Shown: positions 1-9,321 of the stretch, in pieces
Layout of the letters: the number at the start of each line of letters is the position of its first letter
How positions within the stretch are numbered: the first letter of the stretch is position 1
Assembly: GCF_025370255.1 (NCBI RefSeq)
Contig: NZ_JAMTCD010000019.1
Location: forward strand, 32,032 to 96,031
Reading direction: 5' to 3'
Length of the DNA stretch: 64,000 bases
DNA from: Shewanella holmiensis
GTDB taxonomy: Bacteria; Pseudomonadota; Gammaproteobacteria; Enterobacterales; Shewanellaceae
The notes under the pieces: generated by a model
Told to the model about the DNA's origin: nothing
The model's input: only the letters and a program-made list of their open reading frames with translations
The model's database searches: none
Made by a program: the position numbers and the translations under genes

Positions 1-448
1 CAGGTGTTTTGTATACCACAACGCGATTTAATAATTCAGAAGGGTATTGGTCAAATTCAACACCGCGGTTATCGTTAACAGAGGTTTGTTCACGTCCATT
101 TAAAGTGGCAGTCGTAAAGTCAGGTCCTAAGCCTCGAATAGAAATAACGTTGGCTCGTCCATCTAGACGCTGCGCAGCAACACCTGGTAAACGAGCAAGT
201 GACTCTGCAATTGATACATCAGGTAATTTACCAATATCTTCAGCAGAAATAGCTTCTACGATAGAAGATGAAGACATCTTAAGCGATTGTGATTCTTGTA
301 AACTACGGCGAATACCGGTGACTTTAACCACTTCGATGTTTTCATCAGCAGTGGCTGTATTTGTAACATCGTCAGCAGCATAAGCACTTATACTTGCACC
401 TGCAGCAGCTAACGCTAATGTGAGTAGGCTCGGTTTAAAAAGCAACAT
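1..448 (-). CDS. TonB-dependent outer-membrane receptor, N-terminal part (runs off left edge)
   Basis: This is the first ~149 residues of a TonB-dependent receptor for active uptake of a large substrate across the outer membrane. Read on the minus strand from the ATG at 448, it starts with a signal peptide (MLLFKPSLLTLALAAAGASI..., cleavage near AYA-AD). A TonB-box-like stretch (ENIEVVKVTGIR) and a plug domain follow, with the typical order IVEAISAEDIGKLPD, ESLARLPGV and ISIRGLGPDFTTATLNGRE. This order is characteristic of the Xanthomonas/Caulobacter-type receptor family (TIGR01782). A GGGGAAAG ribosome site lies just upstream. The gene is divergent from an alpha-glucosidase and a sugar permease, so a maltodextrin or related glucoside substrate is inferred. 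The barrel lies outside the window. Confidence 0.88.
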   Translation of the reverse strand, partial: MLLFKPSLLTLALAAAGASISAYAADDVTNTATADENIEVVKVTGIRRSLQESQSLKMSSSSIVEAISAEDIGKLPDVSIAESLARLPGVAAQRLDGRANVISIRGLGPDFTTATLNGREQTSVNDNRGVEFDQYPSELLNRVVVYKTP

Positions 449-647
449 TCATCTTTCCCCTTTTGTGAATGCTTAACCTTGATATGTCCAGATCAAGTTG
501 TTAGCAATCATTATGATTTTGGTTACAGTCTTTATTGTGTTTTTTGTATCAGCCGTCTTAATTGACTGCATAAGCGCTGAAGTTATGACCAAATTGTTGC
601 ACAACAGTGACGATACTACTCCTAGGATTGTTTAGCCGACAATATTA

Positions 648-661
648 TGCATACGTATTCA
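648..661. promoter_or_regulatory. Operator-like near-palindrome, copy 1
   Basis: TGCATACGTATTCA is one mismatch pair away from a perfect palindrome and shares its core with the second copy at 797-810. It lies in the 501-base divergent gap (449-949) between the TonB receptor and the alpha-glucosidase, nearer the receptor. No gene is visible in that gap. Paired palindromes of this kind suit a LacI-family sugar repressor (a MalR-type regulator is known for Shewanella maltodextrin genes). The regulator itself is not in the window, so its identity is inferred. Confidence 0.5.
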
Positions 662-796
662 AAAGTGTCACACACAAATATTGACTGTTTTTTTACATTT
701 TATTAACTGGATTTGAATCATTTTTTGTTGTCATAAGTCTATGTATACAATAGCTATTAATTAAATTTCATTAAGATGATTTGATAACTAATTTAA

Positions 797-810
797 TGCA
801 TACGTATGCA
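797..810. promoter_or_regulatory. Operator-like perfect palindrome, copy 2
   Basis: TGCATACGTATGCA is a perfect 14-base palindrome, 140 bases before the alpha-glucosidase start. It shares the core TGCATACGTAT with the copy at 648-661. Two copies in one divergent control region between sugar genes suggest a common repressor or activator for both directions. Confidence 0.55.
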
Positions 811-949
811 GGTGTATTGAACCTGATTTCCAAATTCACGTATCCTCGTTGCAACAACAAAATAACAATGGCGTGTTAAAGCGTCGCAACATATGTTTAA
901 CAGTATAGGTGCTACTTGCTTGTGTTGAGCATCATTTAGAGGGAATGTA

Positions 950-2572
950 ATGGGTCAAGTAACCTGGTGGCGCGGCGGTATTATTTACCAAGTATATCCA
1001 CGCAGTTTGATGGATTCGAACGATGATGGAGTAGGTGACTTACAAGGGATCATTGCCAAACTTGACTACATATCAAGTCTAAATGTGGATGCGATTTGGA
1101 TTTCCCCTTTCTTTAGATCACCGATGAAAGACTTTGGTTACGATATTAGTGACTATCGCGATATTGACCCAATGTTTGGCACCATGGCTGATTTTGACGA
1201 GCTAATTGCAAAAGCACATGGATTGAATATCAAGATCATTATCGACCAAGTACTTAGCCATACCTCAGATCAACATGACTGGTTTGAACAAAGCCGTCAA
1301 AACCGAACTAATCCTAAAGCTGACTGGTATGTGTGGGCCGATCCAAAAGAGGACGGTAGCGCACCGAATAACTGGCTTGCCATTTTTGGTGGCTGTGCAT
1401 GGGAATGGGAGCCACGTCGTCAACAATATTATTTACACAACTTCTTAAAAAGCCAACCGGATCTTAATTTCCATTGCGATGAACTGCGCCAAGCGGTCCT
1501 AGATAATGTTGAGTTTTGGCTGAAAAAGGGTGTTGATGGCTTTAGATTAGATGCGATTACCTTTTGCTATCATGATGAGCAATTACGTGATAATCCCGCT
1601 AAACCGAAAGATCAACGTCAAGGTCGCGGTTTTAGCGAAGACAATCCTTATGCTTATCAATACCATTACTACAATAATACTCGCCCACAAACGGTAGGAT
1701 TTATTGAAGAGTTACGGGCATTGATTAATCGCTATCCAGGGGCAGTCACTTTAGGTGAAGTGTCATCTGAAGATTCACTTGCCACTATGGCTGAGTACAC
1801 CCAAGGTGATGATCGCCTGCATATGGCTTATAGCTTTGAGCTGTTAACCGATGATTTCAGTGCAGCGTATATTCGCCAAACCGTTGAAGAATTAGAAGCC
1901 AGTATTGGTGACGGTTGGCCGTGCTGGGCCATTGGTAATCATGATGTTCAACGTGTTGCAACGCGATGGGGCAAGGGCGAAACTAATCCCGATCTTGTTA
2001 AAATGCTTAACGGCATGTTGTTTTCCTTACGCGGCAGTATCTGCAGTTATCAGGGCGAAGAATTAGGGTTAACCGAAGCCCCGATCGAGTTTGACCAGCT
2101 TCAAGATCCCTTTGGGATTACATTTTGGCCGATGTTCAAAGGTCGAGATGGTTGCCGTACGCCCATGCCTTGGACAAAAGATACCGAGCAGGCGGGTTTT
2201 TCAAAAGTCACGCCATGGCTACCCATTCCGTTAGCTCATGCTGAAAAAGCAGTGGATACTCAAGAGACAGATCCAGAGTCTATTTTGAATAGTTATCGAC
2301 ATTTTTTAGCATGGCGAAAGCAACAACCTATACTGATTAGCGGTGATATTCGTTTCGTCAATGCAAATGAATCAATACTCGCTTTTGAACGCCATTTTGA
2401 AGAAAAGAAAATGTTAGTGCTGTTTAATCTTTCAAACCAAAATACAGTGTTTGCGGTCGATACTTATCAATTGAGTGCAGAGTTGAATGAACATGGCTTG
2501 TTAGCGGGTCAGCAAATCGGCACGGTTGTCGAGTTGCCACCATTTGGCAGTTATTTCGCTAACATAAAATAA
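950..2572 (+). CDS. GH13-family alpha-glucosidase
   Basis: Intracellular glycoside hydrolase family 13 enzyme (540 residues) predicted to release glucose from short alpha-glucosides such as maltodextrins. The (beta/alpha)8 barrel motifs are clear: IDQVLSHTSDQHDWF (region I), GFRLDAITF with the predicted nucleophile D201, TLGEVSSED with acid/base E270, and AIGNHDVQR with transition-state D332. There is no signal peptide, so it acts in the cytoplasm. Overall it resembles the proteobacterial GH13 alpha-glucosidases of subfamily 23. GAGGGA precedes the ATG. The permease gene follows 77 bases downstream after a hairpin, and a TonB receptor lies divergently, which makes a complete uptake-and-cleavage locus. 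Substrate preference (alpha-1,4 versus alpha-1,6) cannot be told from sequence alone. Confidence 0.88.
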   Translation: MGQVTWWRGGIIYQVYPRSLMDSNDDGVGDLQGIIAKLDYISSLNVDAIWISPFFRSPMKDFGYDISDYRDIDPMFGTMADFDELIAKAHGLNIKIIIDQVLSHTSDQHDWFEQSRQNRTNPKADWYVWADPKEDGSAPNNWLAIFGGCAWEWEPRRQQYYLHNFLKSQPDLNFHCDELRQAVLDNVEFWLKKGVDGFRLDAITFCYHDEQLRDNPAKPKDQRQGRGFSEDNPYAYQYHYYNNTRPQTVGFIEELRALINRYPGAVTLGEVSSEDSLATMAEYTQGDDRLHMAYSFELLTDDFSAAYIRQTVEELEASIGDGWPCWAIGNHDVQRVATRWGKGETNPDLVKMLNGMLFSLRGSICSYQGEELGLTEAPIEFDQLQDPFGITFWPMFKGRDGCRTPMPWTKDTEQAGFSKVTPWLPIPLAHAEKAVDTQETDPESILNSYRHFLAWRKQQPILISGDIRFVNANESILAFERHFEEKKMLVLFNLSNQNTVFAVDTYQLSAELNEHGLLAGQQIGTVVELPPFGSYFANIK

Positions 2573-2581
2573 AGTGAACAC

Positions 2582-2608
2582 GCCGATAGCCAATTTATCG
2601 GCTTTTTT
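2582..2608 (+). terminator. Rho-independent terminator or attenuator
   Basis: GCCGATA (2582-2588) pairs with TATCGGC (2596-2602), followed by six T. It sits between the glucosidase and the permease, which has no obvious strong promoter of its own, so it may only reduce read-through. Confidence 0.7.
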
Positions 2609-2649
2609 ATCACCTTTTCAATAACAATAATGAATAAAGGAAACTATTT

Positions 2650-3918
2650 ATGGCGCTTTCAGCCCCCTCAAATACAACTGCCGAATCATCGGCTGGTAAC
2701 GACAATTACCGTTTTGCACTGGTTTCGCTTACCTCGCTATTTTTTATGTGGGGATTTATTACTTGTTTAAATGATATTTTAATTCCACATTTAAAATCGG
2801 TGTTCTCGCTGAGCTACACCGAAGCAATGTTGATTCAGTTTTGCTTTTTTGGTGCTTATTTTTTAGTGTCACTGCCAGCAGGTAACTTAGTTAAAAAGCT
2901 AGGGTATCAAAAGGGAATTGTCACTGGATTAGCCATTGCCAGTTTCGGTTGTGCTTTATTCTATCCTGCAGCTGATTTTGCCGTTTATGGATTATTTTTA
3001 GCCGCGCTATTTGTGCTTGCATCAGGTATCACCATATTACAAGTCGCTGCCAATCCTTACGTAAATGCCCTTGGTAGTGTTGAAACGGCATCAAGTCGTC
3101 TTAATTTAACTCAGGCTTTTAATGCCCTCGGCACCACGGTGGCACCTTTTTTTGGGGCGGTGTTGATTTTATCAGTTGCATCAGGCGCGACGGCAGAATT
3201 ATCTCATGCGCAAGCAGAAGCTGATGTCGTGAAACTACCATATTTACTATTATCAGGCATGTTGGCGTTATTAGCGGTGATTTTTTCAAGGTTATCATTG
3301 CCACAAATCGTTGAACATGCCGAACCAGCAGATGTCTCTGGCAATATTACTCATAATGGCAAAACCAGTGCGATGCAGTCGATACACCTTGTATTGGGCG
3401 CTGTCGGTATTTTTGTTTATGTGGGTGCAGAAGTCTCTATTGGCAGCTTTTTAGTCAGTTTTTTGGGGGAAGAAAGCATCGCAGGCCTTAAAGAAGCCGA
3501 TGCCGCCAATTATATTGCGTATTATTGGGGCGGGGCGATGATAGGACGGTTTATTGGTTCAGTGGTTATGCAAAAAATTCCAGCCGGTACAGTATTAGCT
3601 TTTAATGCTTTGATGGCGTCAATACTGGTGTTGGTGGCGATGAATACCCAAGGTGCGATCGCTATGTGGGCGATTTTGGCGGTGGGGCTTTTTAACTCGA
3701 TAATGTTCCCTACCATTTTCAGTTTAGCACTGCGTGATTTAGGCCCACACACCTCGCAAGGATCTGGCATTTTATGTTTGGCTATTGTTGGTGGCGCAAT
3801 AGTGCCATTATTACAGGGTGTTATGGCTGACAACATGGGCTTACAACCTGCGTTTATTTTGCCGGTAATATGCTATGCCTTTATATTATTCTATGGTGCG
3901 AAAGGCGCGAAAATGTAG
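2650..3918 (+). CDS. gluP: Glucose/galactose-type sugar:H+ symporter (MFS, FucP/GluP family)
   Basis: Inner-membrane major facilitator permease of the FHS (FucP/GluP) group, 422 residues and about 12 membrane helices. Diagnostic stretches are [19 protein letters not shown] in helix 1, [24 protein letters not shown] between helices 2 and 3, [13 protein letters not shown] in helix 4 and [13 protein letters not shown] in the second half. The start ATG follows an AAAGGAAA ribosome site. Being downstream of an alpha-glucosidase, it probably imports glucose, or the glucose part of the sugar handled by this locus. Shewanella GluP proteins feed the Entner-Doudoroff pathway, whose genes are also in this window. 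Glucose versus another hexose is inferred from family and context. Confidence 0.82.
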   Translation: MALSAPSNTTAESSAGNDNYRFALVSLTSLFFMWGFITCLNDILIPHLKSVFSLSYTEAMLIQFCFFGAYFLVSLPAGNLVKKLGYQKGIVTGLAIASFGCALFYPAADFAVYGLFLAALFVLASGITILQVAANPYVNALGSVETASSRLNLTQAFNALGTTVAPFFGAVLILSVASGATAELSHAQAEADVVKLPYLLLSGMLALLAVIFSRLSLPQIVEHAEPADVSGNITHNGKTSAMQSIHLVLGAVGIFVYVGAEVSIGSFLVSFLGEESIAGLKEADAANYIAYYWGGAMIGRFIGSVVMQKIPAGTVLAFNALMASILVLVAMNTQGAIAMWAILAVGLFNSIMFPTIFSLALRDLGPHTSQGSGILCLAIVGGAIVPLLQGVMADNMGLQPAFILPVICYAFILFYGAKGAKM

Positions 3919-3954
3919 GTGATATTAGCGTGTTAATTGAATAAGCTAAGTTAA

Positions 3955-3978
3955 AGCGACCTTCTGGGTCGCTTTTTT
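3955..3978 (+). terminator. Rho-independent terminator
   Basis: AGCGACC (3955-3961) and GGTCGCT (3967-3973) form a stem with a TTCTG loop, followed by a T run to 3978. It ends the glucosidase-permease unit. The gap from here to 4214 contains no gene I can support. Confidence 0.85.
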
Positions 3979-4214
3979 ATTGCTATCATTGCGGTTAATA
4001 CCTATGATCGGCGCAAATATTCTATTGGTTCTCATTATTTAGTAAGTTTTAGCTAACGTAAGTTATCCATGTTTAAAAAAGCTGGTTCTCTAGTCATAAT
4101 TAACTGGTTAATACTTTCGTGATGTGAAAAATGAATCGAACCTAATTAATGGTTCAAATAGTGAGTTGCTGTGGTTTGACGTTGTTTTTATCTTGTTGCT
4201 AAATTGAGAGTGTT

Positions 4215-5429
4215 ATGCTGACTTTTCCTTTATCTGGTAGTTCTTCTGAGCTGGTGTTAAATGTGTTAACTATGGTGTTAAACCAGGGAAAACCTTTGGA
4301 CCGCGCTTATTCGCATAACTTTTCGGGTTTAAAACTTGAGCCTTCTGAACAAGCCAGAATTACCCTTGTGGCGGGAGATATTCTGCGCCGCTTAAATCTG
4401 TATTGTTTTATTGTTGATATTGACCAGGATGAGTTTGACCGTTTAGGTTCAAAGCTACTTAATGGCTGGCATTTATTCCATGGGCTTGAGTTACCTAAAA
4501 TGCAATATTCATTACAAGTCGATGAAAAACTACTGAAACAAAAAATTGAAACCGCTAAATCAATACCAACCTTATGGGATGGCTGCCCAGAATGGCTAGA
4601 CACGCTTGGTCAAGCTCAGTTAGGCGATAAATGGCCTGCAGAGCGCGCGGCGTTAACGCAAGTCCCCGGTCGATTTATACGCGTCAATGAGTTAAAGACA
4701 AACCGTGAAAAGCTGATGATAAGTCTTGCCAAAGAAGGTGTCGAAACTCAAATAGTAGATACTGTCGACAGCGCCCTTGAAGTGACGTCCAATTCTGCAT
4801 TATTTAGAACAGATTGCTTTCAAAAAGGATTATTTGAGCAACAGGATGCAGGTTCGCAATTAGTTGCCGCAGCCGTTGATGCTAAGCCTGGAATGCGAGT
4901 AGTGGATGCCTGTGCTGGCGCAGGGGGTAAAACTTTACACATTGCAGCGCAGATGCAAGGTAAAGGCCGATTATTGGCAATGGATATCGAACAATGGAAA
5001 CTGGATAATCTTAAAACGCGTGCCAAAAGAGCAGGGGCTCATAATGTTGAAACGCGTATTATTGCCAGTTCTAAAACGATCAAACGCTTGAAGCTAACGG
5101 CTGATCGTGTTTTGCTTGATGTGCCATGTTCAGGGTTAGGTGTTTTAAAGCGAAACCCAGATTCAAAATGGCGTGACACTGCAGAGCGTTTACCTGTGCT
5201 TATCGATTTACAAAAACAGATTATTGATAGTTATAGCCGCATGGTTAAAGTTGGCGGCATGCTGATTTACGCAACCTGTTCAATTATGCCTGATGAAAAT
5301 CGTAATCAAGTAGATCGTTTTCTCAGCGAGAATCCACATTTTAGCTTAATTGAAGATGAAACTATTTTAGTTTCAGAACAGGGTTTTGACGGTTTTTATC
5401 TGGCAAAAATGATCAGAAATGCCGAATAA
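4215..5429 (+). CDS. RsmB/NOP-family RNA cytosine-C5 methyltransferase
   Basis: S-adenosylmethionine-dependent m5C methyltransferase acting on RNA, 404 residues. The N-terminal ~150 residues are not a recognisable NusB domain, so this is an RsmB-like paralogue rather than RsmB itself. The catalytic half shows motif I DACAGAGGKT (231-240), which binds the methyl donor. Motif IV is DVPCSGLG (C305) and motif VI is ATCSIMPDEN (C355), the two cysteines used by m5C enzymes. NPDSKWR fits the family. It stands alone with its own start and no downstream partner. Whether the target is 16S rRNA, 23S rRNA or tRNA cannot be decided from the sequence. Confidence 0.82.
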   Translation: MLTFPLSGSSSELVLNVLTMVLNQGKPLDRAYSHNFSGLKLEPSEQARITLVAGDILRRLNLYCFIVDIDQDEFDRLGSKLLNGWHLFHGLELPKMQYSLQVDEKLLKQKIETAKSIPTLWDGCPEWLDTLGQAQLGDKWPAERAALTQVPGRFIRVNELKTNREKLMISLAKEGVETQIVDTVDSALEVTSNSALFRTDCFQKGLFEQQDAGSQLVAAAVDAKPGMRVVDACAGAGGKTLHIAAQMQGKGRLLAMDIEQWKLDNLKTRAKRAGAHNVETRIIASSKTIKRLKLTADRVLLDVPCSGLGVLKRNPDSKWRDTAERLPVLIDLQKQIIDSYSRMVKVGGMLIYATCSIMPDENRNQVDRFLSENPHFSLIEDETILVSEQGFDGFYLAKMIRNAE

Positions 5430-5585
5430 AGACTAACTTACATGGATCAATTGTTAAATAGGTTTTGTTGTAAATGGAATGTAAGCTTGTAGTAACTAAT
5501 GTTTGATAAAATGCGCTATTAGACTTAATCTAAAAGTAGCTGATTTTTTTAACTTACTTTTTGTTATTCGTTTATGCGGAGCAGT

Positions 5586-7823
5586 ATGGATTCTGGTCAA
5601 ATAGATATCAAAACTGATTTAGGCATTGTGCATACGGATGAGCACAAGTCTAGTCTTGAGCGCTATAGCGCCATTTTAAATATGGTGCTTGAAGCGGTAC
5701 CTTTAGGCGAAATGTTACACAGTCTAGTATTGTTGATCGAAGCCCAAAAAATAGGTACTCGCGCGTCGGTATTGTTATTAAGTGATGACGGTACCCGCTT
5801 GTTATCTGGCGCCGCACCTAATTTACCAAATGATTACAACGAAGCCATTAATGGTGTTTTGATTGGCCCTAATGTCGGCTCATGTGGCACGGCGGCTTAC
5901 CTGCAACAACGTGTTATTGTCGAAGATATTGAAAATCATCCTAACTGGACTGATTACAAAGCACTGCCCCTAAAAGCAGGCCTGCGCGCATGCTGGTCTG
6001 AGCCTATTTTTGATAGTATGGGCAATGTACTTGGTACTTTTGCAATGTACTACGACACCATTAAATCGCCTACCTCTCAAGATTTAAACTTAATTCAAGA
6101 AGCCGCAAGATTAGCGAGTTTAGCAATTGAACGCAGCAGAGGATTACACTTACAGCGCTTAAGTAGCAAAATTTTTGATAGCTTGCCTATTGCACTGGTT
6201 ATCACAAACGAGCAAAACGCAGTGTTGACCTGTAACCCCAGTTTTGCGCAGTCGACAACATTGTATGATGTTAAGAATAACTACTTCAACCTTAGAACCT
6301 ACCTCAAACCTTCTAATTCAGAATTATTGCAAGAACTGTTCAATACAATCCGTTTAGGTCAATCATGGCAAGGCGAGCTAAAAGCGCGAAAAAATATTAA
6401 CGATATCATAGATATTGAACTAGTTGTCACTGTTATTCGTGATTCTTTAACACAGCAAAATTGTTATGCATGGATGATAACCGATATCACTGCCCGTAAA
6501 ACGACAGAAAAATTAATCGATTTTCAGAATCATTATGATCAACTTACCGGTCTTGCCAATCGTAAACATCTATTTAAGAGGATGGATAGCTTAATTAGTG
6601 AGTCTCATTGTTTAGACGGTGAACATGACCCTTTCAGTATGATGATTTTAGATTTAGATCATTTTAAGCGAATTAACGATACTTTAGGTTCAGATAATGG
6701 CGATGAAGTACTACAAACGGTAGCGAAAAGGTTACTAGAGGTGTTACCCGATAATAGCTTGCCGGCTCGCATTGCTGCTGACGAGTTTGCAATTGTGCTT
6801 CCAGGTTATCAAAGTACAGAAAAACTATCCGACTTTGCGGAAAAAATCAAAGCAGCCATCAGTAAAGAAATGTCAGTGGCTAATCAGACAGTGTCATTGG
6901 GTATGAGCAGTGGTATTGCTACATTTCCAAGCGATGCTACAACGGCTGAGTTGATGCTTAACTGCGCCAGTCAGGCAATGTACAACGCCAAAGCGAGCGG
7001 TCGAAATTGTCATCAATTTTTCAATCAGAAAATACAATTAGAAGCAGAGCGAATTGCGCAATTGCATTTTCATTTGAAAAAAGCTATTAGCCAAAATGAG
7101 TTAGAGTTATTTTACCAGCCAATCGTTAATCCATTAACCGGTGACATTGTTAAAGCAGAAGCTTTATTGCGTTGGTGCCATAAGGGCCAATATATATCAC
7201 CAGCTGAATTTATTCCTATAGCAGAACAGTCAGGTTTAATTGTTGAAGTTGGCGAATGGGTAAAAACTCAAGCTGTTATTACCGCGATGGACCTTAAAAA
7301 ACGAGGCTTACATATTCCCATCGCTGTCAATGTGTCCACATTAGAGTTTTGGTCGTTAGAGCTTCAAACACGATTTTTACAGTTTTTTGACAATGTTGTC
7401 GAAAAACTCAATATCGACGCCTTCCCTTATGAAATGATCACACTAGAAATCACTGAATCCTTAATGATGAAACAACAAAAAGAGGTATGCGAATTACTGT
7501 CTTTATTACGTCAAAGAGGTATCAAAATTTCAATCGATGACTTTGGTACAGGATATTCATCATTGTCTTATTTGGTTAGCTTTCCTGTTGATCAAATTAA
7601 AATTGATAAGTCATTTATTCACCAACTTGAAACTGATCCCAGACATAAAGCATTAGTCGAGGCTATTGTTAGTATGAGTCGTGCTTTAGATTTAACAGTA
7701 ATTGCTGAAGGGGTCGAAACTCAAAGGCAGTTGGACTTTGTCAATCAACAACAAATTCAAGCTGTACAAGGGTATTTTTATTATAAACCCATGTCTAAGC
7801 AAGACTTCTTTAAGTTGATGTAA
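5586..7823 (+). CDS. GAF-PAS-GGDEF(degenerate)-EAL protein, probable c-di-GMP phosphodiesterase
   Basis: Cytoplasmic c-di-GMP enzyme with a GAF domain (about 20-175), a PAS domain (about 185-310), GGDEF (about 320-480) and EAL (about 500-745). The GGDEF signature is AADEF (397-401), without the upstream RxxD inhibitory site, so cyclase activity is unlikely. The EAL half looks intact: EALLRW (E525), NVSTLEF, EITESLMM, DDFGTGYSS, KIDKSFI and AEGVET. Net prediction: a phosphodiesterase whose N-terminal domains sense a small molecule or redox state. An ATG at 5574 is in frame, but the GGAG at 5578-5581 is correctly spaced only for the ATG at 5586, so I chose the latter. It has no operon partner. 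Confidence 0.87.
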   Translation: MDSGQIDIKTDLGIVHTDEHKSSLERYSAILNMVLEAVPLGEMLHSLVLLIEAQKIGTRASVLLLSDDGTRLLSGAAPNLPNDYNEAINGVLIGPNVGSCGTAAYLQQRVIVEDIENHPNWTDYKALPLKAGLRACWSEPIFDSMGNVLGTFAMYYDTIKSPTSQDLNLIQEAARLASLAIERSRGLHLQRLSSKIFDSLPIALVITNEQNAVLTCNPSFAQSTTLYDVKNNYFNLRTYLKPSNSELLQELFNTIRLGQSWQGELKARKNINDIIDIELVVTVIRDSLTQQNCYAWMITDITARKTTEKLIDFQNHYDQLTGLANRKHLFKRMDSLISESHCLDGEHDPFSMMILDLDHFKRINDTLGSDNGDEVLQTVAKRLLEVLPDNSLPARIAADEFAIVLPGYQSTEKLSDFAEKIKAAISKEMSVANQTVSLGMSSGIATFPSDATTAELMLNCASQAMYNAKASGRNCHQFFNQKIQLEAERIAQLHFHLKKAISQNELELFYQPIVNPLTGDIVKAEALLRWCHKGQYISPAEFIPIAEQSGLIVEVGEWVKTQAVITAMDLKKRGLHIPIAVNVSTLEFWSLELQTRFLQFFDNVVEKLNIDAFPYEMITLEITESLMMKQQKEVCELLSLLRQRGIKISIDDFGTGYSSLSYLVSFPVDQIKIDKSFIHQLETDPRHKALVEAIVSMSRALDLTVIAEGVETQRQLDFVNQQQIQAVQGYFYYKPMSKQDFFKLM

Positions 7824-7966
7824 GATATTGATTAAAGTGGTATTTCGTCTTTCTGGCGAGCTTTTTATTTTTGTTGTTTAAAACAGCGCTTTATATTGCC
7901 TAATGAGTTAGATACAGAATAATGTTCTGTTTCTTGGGCTTGGCCATTATCCCATAAAAATTGAAT

Positions 7967-7994
7967 AAAAAAATACCGCTGAATCAGCGGTATT
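7967..7994 (-). terminator. Rho-independent terminator of ald
   Basis: AATACCGCT and AGCGGTATT are perfect inverted repeats around a 5-base loop. On the minus strand they are followed by seven T. This ends the alanine dehydrogenase transcript. No strong terminator is visible for the GGDEF-EAL gene on the other side. Confidence 0.85.
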
Positions 7995-8023
7995 CTATTG
8001 ATTTCATTAACTTACTAATTTAA

Positions 8024-9139
8024 TTATGCAAGTAAGCTTTTAGGATCAGTGAATGTCAAAGATAGCGCTTCAGCCACTTCTTTACATACAATCTTACCGT
8101 GCATCACGTTCAAGCCATTTAATAAGTGCTTGTCGCTTAATAATGCTTCTTTATAGCCTAGGTTTGCTAATCGGATGATATAAGGCAGTGTTGCATTGTT
8201 AAGTGCAAATGTTGAAGTACGTGCAACAGCACCAGGCATGTTGGCTACACAGTAATGCACTACGTCATCCACAATATAAGTTGGATCTTGGTGAGTAGTA
8301 GCATGTGATGTTTCAACACATCCGCCTTGGTCAATCGCAACGTCGACAATTGCACTACCAGGCTTCATACGCTTAATCATATCTTTAGTGACAAGTTTAG
8401 GTGCAGCTGCACCAGGAACAAGTACACCACCAATTACTAAGTCAGCTTCTAATACATGACGTTCAATGGCGTCTGCAGTTGAGTAAACCGCTTTAACAGC
8501 TGAACCAAACTGAACATTTAAACGACGTAAAGCATCAATGCTACGGTCTAAAACAACTACATCAGCACCCATACCCACAGCCATTTGCGCGGCATTTGTA
8601 CCAACCATGCCACCGCCAATAATCACAACTTTAGCAGGCTCAACACCAGGAACTCCGCCCAATAACATGCCACGGCCGCCTAATGATTTCTCTAAAGCAC
8701 GAGCACCCGCTTGAATAGACATACGACCAGCAACTTCAGACATCGGAGCAAGTAGTGGTAAGCCGCCACGGTCATCAGTTACGGTTTCATAAGCGATACA
8801 AACGGCTCCGCTTTTCACGAGATCTTCGGTTTGTGGTAAATCTGGTGCTAAGTGTAAATAAGTAAATAAAATCTGGTCGTGACGTAGCATCGCACGCTCA
8901 ACAGCTTGTGGCTCTTTTACTTTTACAATCATTTCTGCTTTTGTGAAGACTTCCGCTGCAGTCGCTAAAATTGAAGCGCCGGCATCAATATAGTCTTGAT
9001 CAGTAAAACCAATACCAACACCAGCATCAGCTTGAACAAAGACTTCATGACCTTTAATAGTCAATTCGCGAACACTTGAAGGAACCATACCAACACGATA
9101 TTCGTGGTTTTTGATTTCTGTTGGAACACCAATAATCAT
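8024..9139 (-). CDS. ald: Alanine dehydrogenase
   Basis: Cytoplasmic NAD-dependent enzyme that interconverts L-alanine with pyruvate and ammonium. Its 371 residues match the family length. Visible features are the N-terminal MIIGVPTEIKNHEYRVGMVP, substrate-binding K75 (VKVKEP) and H96 (YLHLAPD), and the dinucleotide-binding VVIIGGGMVGTNAAQ (glycines at 175-180) with D198 at the end of the second strand. VDVAIDQGGCVETS carries another catalytic aspartate. A GAGG lies ahead of the ATG on the minus strand. It is divergent from lrp across about 180 bases. In many gammaproteobacteria Lrp-type regulators control alanine metabolism, so Lrp control is plausible but not shown. Confidence 0.95.
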   Translation of the reverse strand: MIIGVPTEIKNHEYRVGMVPSSVRELTIKGHEVFVQADAGVGIGFTDQDYIDAGASILATAAEVFTKAEMIVKVKEPQAVERAMLRHDQILFTYLHLAPDLPQTEDLVKSGAVCIAYETVTDDRGGLPLLAPMSEVAGRMSIQAGARALEKSLGGRGMLLGGVPGVEPAKVVIIGGGMVGTNAAQMAVGMGADVVVLDRSIDALRRLNVQFGSAVKAVYSTADAIERHVLEADLVIGGVLVPGAAAPKLVTKDMIKRMKPGSAIVDVAIDQGGCVETSHATTHQDPTYIVDDVVHYCVANMPGAVARTSTFALNNATLPYIIRLANLGYKEALLSDKHLLNGLNVMHGKIVCKEVAEALSLTFTDPKSLLA

Positions 9140-9321
9140 TTTTGAGCCTCGATTTGTATAGTACTCGTAGGGGAGACGAGTAATTTTATTATTAATTATT
9201 TACCCTGAACGTGCTTATTTCAGGAGGCTCTAGTATAGTACCGCTCCAGCAGTTTATGCTGCTGAAGTTTGATAATAAAAAGATAATAATGTTGTTAAAG
9301 TGGTGCAATAGAGTTAAAAAT

